Positions 58,001 through 64,000 of a stretch of 64,000 nt of DNA are shown piece after piece. Location of the stretch: contig JADKDL010000001.1 of NCBI GenBank assembly GCA_016714605.1, positions 248,001-312,000 of the forward strand. The letters are read 5' to 3'. How positions within the stretch are numbered: the first letter of the stretch is position 1; each line of letters begins with the position of its first letter. This DNA comes from Bacteroidales bacterium. GTDB taxonomy: Bacteria; Bacteroidota; Bacteroidia; Bacteroidales; UBA1715. The position numbers and the translations under genes were made by a program. The notes beneath the pieces are model-generated. The model was not told where the DNA came from. It was given only the letters and a program-made list of their open reading frames with translations, and did no database searches.

Positions 58001-59520
58001 AATTGGAGCAGCAAAAGAGAGTTAGGGAGTTGGAGTTACTTGTACAGAAGCAAAGAGTACAAAGAATACTGAAAATCGCTATAATTTCCTTATTATCAGG
58101 TATTGCTATATTCTTCATATTCTTATTATTGAGATTTAAAGAAAAACGTAAAGATTTCAAAGTACTTACAATGCTCAATGCCGAAATAATGCAAAGAAAT
58201 GAAGAGATCATTACACAAAAAGAAAATTTAGAATTTCTGCATACTGAATTAGAGAAATTATCTATTGTGGCCAGCGAAACCGATAGTGCTGTGGCTATAT
58301 TTGATAGTAATCTCCGCTTTGAATGGATTAACGGTGGATTTACAAAACATCTTGGATTTACATTAGAAGATATAGAACAGTTAGATTTATATACATTTAT
58401 TAATGACGATTTTATTAAAGGAAAAATCATTGAAGGAATTGAAAATAAGCAATCTATAGCATTTGAATATCAGAAAACGGGTAAGGATAATTTGAAAATT
58501 TGGACTCAATCTACTCTTACTCCAATTTTTGTTGATGATCAATTGTTTAAAATAATATCTATAGATTCAAATATTGATAGTATTAAGCAAAAGTCTGTAC
58601 TTATAGGTACTCAAAATAAACAAATTGAGAAGCAAATTGATGAAATTGCAGTTCAAAATAGTATAATGCTTGAGCAAAAAAATAAAATAGAAGAGCAGAC
58701 TTTAAAAATTAAAGAGTCAATAGATTTATTGAAACAAACTCAAAACAAATTAGTTGAATCAGAAAAAATGGCGTCTCTGGGTAATCTCGTTGCCGGAGTT
58801 GCACATGAGGTAAATACACCGGTAGGCATCGGTATTGCCGCATCTACATCTTTAATTACCAAAACCAAAATGCTTAAAGACCTGTTTGAAGATAAGAAAA
58901 TGAAGCAGACAGATTTAGTTTCATATCTCAGTCATTCAAAAGATGCAGCGAGACTTATACAAACTAATCTACAAAGAACCGGTGATCTAATAAAAAGTTT
59001 CAAAAGAATTTCTGTTGATGAAGTATCTGAACAAAAGCGTAGGTTTAATATTAATGAATATCTAAAAGATATAGTAAAAAGTTTAGAGCCAAAAGTTAGA
59101 GAGAAAGAAACAAAAATCGAGATTCAATGTCCTGAGAATATTGAACTTAACAGTTATCCGGGTGTATTTGCACAAATATTTACCAATTTCATTGTAAACA
59201 CAATTCTCCACGGATTTAAAGACAGAGCCGGAGGCACAATTTTAATAAATGTAGTTGAAACGAACGATAGTTTATTGCTTCAGTACAAAGACGATGGTAA
59301 TGGTATGACACCCGAAGTTGTAGAGAAAGTATTCAACCCATTTTTTACAACCAATATGCAAACAGGTACCGGTTTAGGTATGAATATAGTTTACAACCTA
59401 GTAACTCAAAAATTAAGTGGAGAAATTGAGTGTACAAGTACCTTAAATAAAGGAGTTACATTCAATTTGCTGTTCCCTAAATCAATTATAGTTTCTGATG
59501 GTAAACCAATTGTAGCTTAG
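55039..59520 (+). CDS. Sensor histidine kinase with PorE-like TPR-PD40-CRD periplasmic part
   Basis: This 1,493-aa protein has a signal peptide (LLLFLVVLPDSIFTQ), TPR-like helices (25-160) and a PD40 beta-propeller (about 180-385; FFSPDESIYIYT, LSDDGNCIYFTSNRPDGFGGLDIYVS, LLYFSSDRSGGMGGFDIYS). A carboxypeptidase-regulatory-like domain (about 438-530; VKVRGVVINSTNDTLHDLDVSLFD) follows, then a linker and a second long TPR array (about 650-990). After one transmembrane helix (about 1013-1034) come a PAS domain (about 1075-1180), a coiled coil, HisKA (GNLVAGVAHEVNTPVG, His1256) and HATPase (FIVNTILHGFKD, DDGNGM, GTGLGMNIVYNLV). TPR-PD40-CRD is the domain order of PorE, a T9SS envelope protein, but here the OmpA end is replaced by a kinase. 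It has no receiver domain. Confidence 0.87.
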   Translation: MKQLYYVLLLFLVVLPDSIFTQDDNAVKRHYNSADRLLAMSDFEKAIPVLKELLTYDESNSNFNFKMGLSLVESYSHESAIPYLEKAVLQVSTQYISSYKHRNAPVVALEYLAKEYFYDMSYVEAYKTFNRLLDYADFSSEKRKEIQDYIQNCKSALELMRSPVKVKHLDFSEAEVVIPAAAHSPFFSPDESIYIYTHNTTTAEEEKAGIYNDDIFYSKLTSEGWLPAKPISTNINTLKSEASIGMHPNGKQLIIFRDDENDGNLYYSDLIETDVWTSPKKFPSPINSSYYESHATLSDDGNCIYFTSNRPDGFGGLDIYVSKKDAEGNWGDAINLGPSINSENHEESPHLQAGKNLLYFSSDRSGGMGGFDIYSCTIVKDTIVKNVKNIGYPINTPKNDLFFKTTLDGHTGYFSTPCKEGKGELKLNIVKFLDVKYANVKVRGVVINSTNDTLHDLDVSLFDIAKKDIIDSTKTDEAWGYYNFSLFPEKSYFVSFTYKDYVYFSNPFQIDKFFTNFTFSNIIDLDPIYLTDSTLRQNIGEFEIFKSNSSEDSSLIALSYYSQILQAKTSNINALNTKIGTIKDINYVAYKTVTKNVVSEITPIPVEPIDTVVAIETVEPEVEKVTYKPSVRVRTWRDIADSLKILGIENIDQTEYTSAIENLGNALYLYENHADALNAAVCNTYLAKAYYQSGDIYAALDYFQKAIDYYKATNKEKELADLYREFGLSYDALYNKSLSLDYLYKALELKRKLKDRIGEKQLLNDIANVYFKHSEYKEAIHYFEILSSFDNNADEKAELLNKIGLSHHKLQDFKVAIQYFDTSIALSETSKNEFSKSIYLNNQANSFFSIKDYNEALSLYLESTDIKRRINYQEGLALTLHNIGNTYQKLDKDALAQSNFEESQVIATSFQLTDIIAQNHLSLSELFVKQLAYDKALFHFSKYIDIVSPYINVVSNKQLAQHSDKYVVLDSDLDVLKRQLKKQEFIFQLEQQKRVRELELLVQKQRVQRILKIAIISLLSGIAIFFIFLLLRFKEKRKDFKVLTMLNAEIMQRNEEIITQKENLEFLHTELEKLSIVASETDSAVAIFDSNLRFEWINGGFTKHLGFTLEDIEQLDLYTFINDDFIKGKIIEGIENKQSIAFEYQKTGKDNLKIWTQSTLTPIFVDDQLFKIISIDSNIDSIKQKSVLIGTQNKQIEKQIDEIAVQNSIMLEQKNKIEEQTLKIKESIDLLKQTQNKLVESEKMASLGNLVAGVAHEVNTPVGIGIAASTSLITKTKMLKDLFEDKKMKQTDLVSYLSHSKDAARLIQTNLQRTGDLIKSFKRISVDEVSEQKRRFNINEYLKDIVKSLEPKVREKETKIEIQCPENIELNSYPGVFAQIFTNFIVNTILHGFKDRAGGTILINVVETNDSLLLQYKDDGNGMTPEVVEKVFNPFFTTNMQTGTGLGMNIVYNLVTQKLSGEIECTSTLNKGVTFNLLFPKSIIVSDGKPIVA

Positions 59521-59655
59521 TCAGGAAATTTCAAAAATAAGGTGATATATATCATTCTTTTTTACATTAATCTTTATATTCATAAATTTAATTCTTTTTT
59601 ATAATTGTGTTAATATTGTAACATGTTCAAGTTAATTTTGCACTGCTAAGTTTAG
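59521..59655 (+). promoter_or_regulatory. Short spacer with -7 element (TAATTTTG at 59633-59640)
   Basis: This exact TAnnTTTG match ends 15 bp before the ATG of the next kinase, so the second kinase gene can be transcribed on its own with a very short leader. A 12-bp palindrome (TGATATATATCA, about 59543) lies after the upstream stop. Confidence 0.4.
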
Positions 59656-61206
59656 ATGATAGACATTAAGAATATCAATCCGAATAGTTTTTTTGATGAA
59701 TTGGATATTGGCTATTATGCTACCAATGCCGACAATGTTCTTATATATGCTAACGATGCATTTAAGAATTTTATAGGTATTGAACGTTATTCCGATATTG
59801 GAAATAAGAAAATTCTTGATTGGATAGAAGAAAAATATATTGAATTATATTTGCATTATATAGAGATTGCAAAGGAAAATGGGGTTTATAAATCATCTGT
59901 AATTTCATTCAAAACAAGTTCTAATGTTATTGTCTATTTAGAGCAAGATATTAAATATACTGAAATTAATAATGAAGGTTGTTTTGTGTTTTTATGCAAA
60001 AATATCACCAGAAAGAAATTAATAGAAACTAATCTCAGAAAATCTAAACTAAAAGCACAAGATTCTGACAAATTAAAATCTTCATTTCTGGCTAATCTAT
60101 CGCATGAAATAAGAACTCCAATGAATGCAATTATCGGATTTTCCGAATTGCTTATTGAGAATAATTTTGATGAAGTTGACCGAAAAAAGTATCTTCATTA
60201 CATTTTCAACAGTGGAAATATTCTGCTTGATTTAATTGACAATATTGTTGATATTGCCAAAATTCAAACAGGACAAATAGCAATAAAACCTTCTACAACT
60301 AATATTGATACAATTCTTTATGAAATTTATACATCTTATTCTCAACTGTGTAAATCGCAGAAAGATGATGCTGTAAGTTTAGTCTTAAATAGAAAAGAAA
60401 AAAATAAAATTCTAAAACTTAAAACAGATCCACTCAGATTCAGACAAATATTTTCAAATTTATTGAATAATGCACTAAAATTTACCGAAAACGGAGTTAT
60501 AGAATTTGGTTATGATTACGTTGAAGTTCAGTCTATAAGATATATTGAGTTCTATGTGAAAGATACTGGTGTGGGGTTTTCTACAAAGAATCAAGAGTTT
60601 ATATTTGACAGATTTTACCGCGAAAATGAGGCTATGAAAATGCATCGTGGAGCCGGCTTGGGTCTTACTATTTCTAAAAGTCTTGTAAATCTTTTGGGTG
60701 GAACTATTGCAGCAGAATCAGAATTGGGTAAGGGTTCTAGATTTTATATCAGATTCCCTTTTACAGAAGTGGAATTGGTAGATCAATCAATCAAACAATC
60801 TGAATTAACTAAACAGGTTGTAAATTGGGATAATAAAACTATTCTCGTTGCCGAAGATGAAGATATAAATTTTATTTTTATAGAAGAGTTATTAAGAAAA
60901 TATAACCTAAATATACTCAGAGCTAGAAATGGTGCGGAAGCACTTAAATTATATCAAGAGCATATTAATATCATTGAATTGATTTTGATGGATATCAAGA
61001 TGCCAATAATGGATGGGTATGAAGCTACAACTAAGATAAAACAAGTAAACTCCAAGATAGCAATAGTTGCTCAAACTGCATTTACGATGGATGGCGAACG
61101 GGAAAAAATATTAAATTCCGGGTTCGACGATTATATTGCTAAACCAATAAAACCCAATCTGTTGGTTGAGATAATGGAAAAGTATATATCCTCTTTCAAA
61201 GTTTAA
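59656..61206 (+). CDS. Cytosolic PAS hybrid histidine kinase
   Basis: This 516-aa protein has no membrane segment. A PAS domain (ELDIGYYATNADNVLIYANDAF, ending CKNITRKKL) is followed by HisKA (SFLANLSHEIRTPMNAIIGFSEL), HATPase (NLLNNALKF, DTGVGF, GAGLGLTISKSLV) and a C-terminal receiver (VAEDEDINFIFIEEL, phospho-Asp in LILMDIKMPIMDGYEAT, Lys in YIAKPIKP). No DNA-binding output is present, so it needs a phosphotransfer partner. It directly follows the PorE-like kinase, which lacks a receiver. It overlaps the convergent protease gene by 11 bp. Confidence 0.9.
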   Translation: MIDIKNINPNSFFDELDIGYYATNADNVLIYANDAFKNFIGIERYSDIGNKKILDWIEEKYIELYLHYIEIAKENGVYKSSVISFKTSSNVIVYLEQDIKYTEINNEGCFVFLCKNITRKKLIETNLRKSKLKAQDSDKLKSSFLANLSHEIRTPMNAIIGFSELLIENNFDEVDRKKYLHYIFNSGNILLDLIDNIVDIAKIQTGQIAIKPSTTNIDTILYEIYTSYSQLCKSQKDDAVSLVLNRKEKNKILKLKTDPLRFRQIFSNLLNNALKFTENGVIEFGYDYVEVQSIRYIEFYVKDTGVGFSTKNQEFIFDRFYRENEAMKMHRGAGLGLTISKSLVNLLGGTIAAESELGKGSRFYIRFPFTEVELVDQSIKQSELTKQVVNWDNKTILVAEDEDINFIFIEELLRKYNLNILRARNGAEALKLYQEHINIIELILMDIKMPIMDGYEATTKIKQVNSKIAIVAQTAFTMDGEREKILNSGFDDYIAKPIKPNLLVEIMEKYISSFKV

Positions 61207-62851
61207 TCAACTTCTTAATCACACAATCTTTACCAAAAATTATTTTTATTGTATAAAAACCAGGAGGTAAATTACCCAACTGGTCGACGGTGATATTTTC
61301 AATTACCGAATTTCTGTTTATTGATTTTGAAAAATACTCAATACCGCTAGAATTATACAATTTAACAGTAATTTTTTCATTGTAACCTTCTTTAATTGAA
61401 ATAGATAAAATTGAATCAAAAGGATTAGGATAAATAGTTATTTCTGATTCTATTGCGACTCTTTCTTCAATTATATCTTTTAGAATTTCTAATGATTTAT
61501 TAAAATTTGGAATCCCATAACCGTAAATACTATCGGGAGAGAAGTATTTGTTTGAACTCATTTCCAGAGCCATTTTTATTTGAGTAGGAGTAGCTTCTGG
61601 AAAAGCTTCGAGCAAACAAGCTGTATATCCGGCAATCATTGGTGCTGCAAAAGAAGTACCGTTAGAATTTACCGCTTTCCCGTTTGTGTTAATTACAGAT
61701 ACCGATGCTCCAATAGTTACAATATTAGGTTTTATTCTATTATCGTAAGTATAACCTCTTGAGCTAAAGGCTGCTATAACGCTATCTTTGTGACTTGCGC
61801 CTACTGAAATTATATTAAAAGCATCTGACGGTGCTGCTATATATTTCCATGGTTTGTTACCATAATTTCCGGCGCTTTCTATTACAACCATACCTTTTGA
61901 AAAGGCTATGTCTGCTGCTATAGAAATTCTTATTGTTTTCCCATCAAAAGCTGAATATGGATGGGTTTGAAGCGAATCGTCATATCTGCTGTAACCTAAT
62001 GAAGCAACAGAAATATCAGCACCAGCACTATCAGCAAATTCTATTCCTGCAATCCAATTCTCTTCTTCTACAATATATTCGGTATTAGCATCTTCTGTTC
62101 TAAGTAGTAGTATTTCTGAGAATGGTGCTGAGGCTGTAAAATAGCCGGGTTTGTATCCCACTATTTGTGATAGAACTGATGTTCCATGACCGCTGGCCTC
62201 AAAAATTTGTACACTATCTTTCACAAAATCTTTGGTAAATTTCAATGAATTTTCTGTAAAAAGTCTCTTGAATACATCTATAGAATCAACGTTTTGAAAA
62301 CCTGCATCCATTACAGAAATGAGTATGTTTCTACCCCAATAATTATTTTTATGCAGATGGTGAGCATTCAAAAAGATAGTTTCGTCGTAAAAGTCGCCAT
62401 AAAACGAGCGGATGGTGTCTTCTAAAAATGGATTTGTTTGTACATTTTCAACATTTGCTCTTGATCCTTTTTCGTTTTTTCTGTGTGGTGCCACATAAAC
62501 TACTGTATCTACAAATGATAATTCTTTTACTAAAGAAAGTATTGAGTCTGATTCAATTCCAAATACTGCAGAATTGAACCATTTAGATGTAACATATAGT
62601 TTTGCACCTATATTTGAGATACTGTCTAAATATGAATTACAAACGGGTAAATCTTGATTGGTTATAGGGATATTGTATTTTTCTCGGCGTAGCAAAGCTT
62701 TCTCTGAGAGAAAATCTTCGGGCGAATTGATATAATATTCGTTGCAATCTTTGTCGGTAAATGAAATTCTAAACTGTCTTAAAATTGTTTGAGACAATAG
62801 CGCGTTGCATGAGAGAAAGATGAAAATGATAAAATAATAGAATTTGTTCAT
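61196..62851 (-). CDS. Subtilisin-like S8 serine protease with T9SS sorting domain
   Basis: This 551-aa protein has a signal peptide (IIFIFLSCNALLSQT), a probable N-terminal propeptide (about 20-170) and an S8 peptidase domain with the triad Asp182 (SVMDAGFQNVD), His222 (ASGHGTSVLS) and Ser400 (NGTSFAAPMIAGY), plus the oxyanion Asn329 (ESAGNYG). The last 75 residues (EITIYPNPFDSILSISI ... LPPGFYTIKIIF) are a T9SS type A sorting domain, so it should be exported to the surface or medium. Its neighbours are two sensor kinases. Confidence 0.92.
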   Translation of the reverse strand: MNKFYYFIIFIFLSCNALLSQTILRQFRISFTDKDCNEYYINSPEDFLSEKALLRREKYNIPITNQDLPVCNSYLDSISNIGAKLYVTSKWFNSAVFGIESDSILSLVKELSFVDTVVYVAPHRKNEKGSRANVENVQTNPFLEDTIRSFYGDFYDETIFLNAHHLHKNNYWGRNILISVMDAGFQNVDSIDVFKRLFTENSLKFTKDFVKDSVQIFEASGHGTSVLSQIVGYKPGYFTASAPFSEILLLRTEDANTEYIVEEENWIAGIEFADSAGADISVASLGYSRYDDSLQTHPYSAFDGKTIRISIAADIAFSKGMVVIESAGNYGNKPWKYIAAPSDAFNIISVGASHKDSVIAAFSSRGYTYDNRIKPNIVTIGASVSVINTNGKAVNSNGTSFAAPMIAGYTACLLEAFPEATPTQIKMALEMSSNKYFSPDSIYGYGIPNFNKSLEILKDIIEERVAIESEITIYPNPFDSILSISIKEGYNEKITVKLYNSSGIEYFSKSINRNSVIENITVDQLGNLPPGFYTIKIIFGKDCVIKKLIKL

Positions 62852-62866
62852 ACTTGAATTAAATAA

Positions 62867-62889
62867 AAAAGCCGCATTAAGCGGCTTTT
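62867..62889 (-). terminator. Hairpin terminator of the UspA gene
   Basis: A perfect 9-bp stem (AAAAGCCGC / GCGGCTTTT) with a 5-nt loop lies 22 bp beyond the UspA stop on the minus strand, ending in T-rich sequence. It lies just upstream of the S8 protease gene. Confidence 0.85.
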
Positions 62890-62911
62890 GTTCTGTATAT
62901 ATAATTAATTT

Positions 62912-63736
62912 TTAGTTGAATCCTGTAATTTTACCTTCTTTTGGATTTACACACATTACGGTAACACCTTCTTTATTAGCAATAATTTTCTGTTCGGTTG
63001 CTCCAAACATATAATCTGCTATATCAATATTTTTAGTAGTAGTAATTAAAATAGCGTCTGAATTTATTTCTTTAGCATAATTTACTGTTTCTTCAGAGAA
63101 ATCAATCACTCCTGGAGCTTCAACTACTTCATATTCTATTCCTTGATTGTCAAAAACATTTTTTGTAAAAATCACGTTTGCTTGTATATGTTTTGTAAGA
63201 GTTGCATCTGTAGACTTTTGAACAAACATATATAATTTTGACTTGAAATATTTATTTAAATAAACAGCCCATACGGACTTTTGCTTATCTTCTTTTTTGT
63301 AATCTACCGGATAGGTGATAGAAGTAAGTTGTTGATCCATAGGTGGTTTTTGTACCACAATAAATGGCATTTTTGAACCTGCTATTACTCGTAAAGCCCA
63401 ACTTCCAGTAATTTTTTGCATACCTTTTATACCATGAGTACCCATGATTACAAAAATAGCTTTGTATTCATCAGCAGTTTCTGATATGGTTTTGAAGATT
63501 GTTCCTTCTTTCACAACAAATTCAGGAGTAAAACCATATTTTGCTACTGTATCTGAAATTACAATTTTCATTTTTTCAGTTGCAGACTCAATTTCCTTCT
63601 CTTTTTCAACAATATGAACTATTACAACATTTGCATTAATAGTTTTTGCTGCTCTAATGGCATGTTGAAGTGCATATTCAGCTACATTAGAGAAGTCCCA
63701 GGTAATTAAAATGTTTTTACTTTCTTGAGCTTCCAT
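62912..63736 (-). CDS. Tandem-domain universal stress protein (UspA family)
   Basis: This 274-aa protein contains two UspA-like domains. The first (residues 7-135) has ILITWDFSNVAEYALQHAIRAAKTI and the G-x2-G-like IMGTHGIKGMQKITGSWALRVIAGSKMPFIVV. The second (about 150-272) is less conserved (SDAILITTTKNIDIADYMFGATEQKIIANKEGVTVMCV). UspA proteins bind ATP or other nucleotides and respond to stress. It is cytosolic and monocistronic with its own terminator. The GxxGS-like motif is present mainly in the first domain. Confidence 0.9.
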   Translation of the reverse strand: MEAQESKNILITWDFSNVAEYALQHAIRAAKTINANVVIVHIVEKEKEIESATEKMKIVISDTVAKYGFTPEFVVKEGTIFKTISETADEYKAIFVIMGTHGIKGMQKITGSWALRVIAGSKMPFIVVQKPPMDQQLTSITYPVDYKKEDKQKSVWAVYLNKYFKSKLYMFVQKSTDATLTKHIQANVIFTKNVFDNQGIEYEVVEAPGVIDFSEETVNYAKEINSDAILITTTKNIDIADYMFGATEQKIIANKEGVTVMCVNPKEGKITGFN

Positions 63737-63833
63737 AAAAAGTGTGTTTAAATTCGTTATTTTTACTAAAATATAATAAATTTGTTAATCTCTGAAAAGA
63801 ATGTAAGAAAAATTCCCGTCGATAATCAAAAAT

Positions 63834-64000
63834 ATGAAAATATATTTGCTTTTCTATAAAAAGTTCAACTTAATTACTCTAGTATTTATATTTTTCTGTT
63901 TTTTTTCTATAAAAGGTCAAATTATTGAGCAAGGTTGTCCCGGTTTTAAAAATATTTCTCCAAAAATTAGCGGATTTAGAGGAAATACCTTTTCTATAGT
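63834..64000 (+). CDS. Start of a secreted protein (3' end cut by window)
   Basis: 55 codons are visible. A Sec signal peptide (YKKFNLITLVFIFFCFFSIKGQ) is followed by IIEQGCPGFKNISPKISGFRGNTFS. This is too short to assign. The start is divergent from the UspA gene. Confidence 0.6.
   Translation, partial: MKIYLLFYKKFNLITLVFIFFCFFSIKGQIIEQGCPGFKNISPKISGFRGNTFSI

Noticed and set aside
55039..59520. Calling this protein PorE itself
   Set aside because: It lacks the OmpA C-terminal domain and instead has a transmembrane helix, PAS and kinase; only the periplasmic domain order is shared.
1..64000. tRNA, rRNA, tmRNA or riboswitch genes
   Set aside because: The intergenic regions are AT-rich and none shows a cloverleaf, a T-loop-like GTTCGAATC segment or a recognisable aptamer.

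Overview
The window comes from an AT-rich member of the Bacteroidota, probably Bacteroidia (Bacteroidales or Marinilabiliales-like). The evidence is: C-terminal type IX secretion (T9SS) sorting domains on three proteins (ending at 4794, 52595 and at the C-terminus of the minus-strand gene 61196-62851); many Bacteroidota-type -7 promoter elements (TAnnTTTG); AraC-output hybrid sensor kinases; PD40 propellers; and a three-subunit b558-type succinate dehydrogenase/fumarate reductase in the order C-A-B. No rRNA, tRNA or CRISPR array was seen.

Layout. 1-7.1 kb: the end of a one-protein two-component regulator with AraC output, a 7TM-AraC regulator, a secreted PD40/NTF2-like protein, a DUF4493/lamin-tail lipoprotein and a Crp/Fnr regulator. 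7.4-11.8 kb: a multi-PAS hybrid kinase split inside its receiver domain by a complete insertion sequence of about 1.63 kb; the target duplication lets the original reading frame be rebuilt exactly. 11.8-14.8 kb: a GH10 xylanase lipoprotein and a CrtI-like FAD oxidoreductase. 15.2-24.6 kb: an AlbA_2/Schlafen-type ATPase with a 12-bp in-frame tandem repeat, followed by a surface-glycan island (four GT-A glycosyltransferases, two methyltransferases, two GT4 enzymes). 24.8-32.9 kb: housekeeping and phosphate genes (xseA, queD, a frameshifted Pit phosphate permease, trxA, a DUF6132-like protein, a frameshifted Crp/Fnr regulator, alkaline phosphatase, yaaA). 33.0-38.9 kb: three tandem paralogous envelope proteins, a Gfo/Idh/MocA oxidoreductase, a TauE/SafE permease and a LytS/LytR-type two-component pair. 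39.3-42.8 kb: sdhCAB/frdCAB. 43.6-52.6 kb: a T9SS-exported GH8 glucanase of about 2,980 residues with long Ig-like arrays, broken by one apparent +1 indel. 52.7-64 kb: rpoN, a membrane protein, a 1,493-aa sensor kinase whose periplasmic part has the domain order of the T9SS protein PorE, a cytosolic hybrid kinase, a T9SS-exported subtilisin, a tandem UspA protein and the start of a secreted protein.

How it fits together. The GH10 and GH8 enzymes point to xylan/glucan use. The T9SS cargo, the PorE-like sensor kinase and the hybrid kinase suggest a locus tied to secretion or envelope sensing (inference). The Pit permease and alkaline phosphatase suggest phosphate scavenging. Four genes (transposase, Pit, Crp/Fnr, GH8) carry single-base frameshifts, several in or next to homopolymers; these could be sequencing errors or real lesions, and the sequence alone cannot decide.
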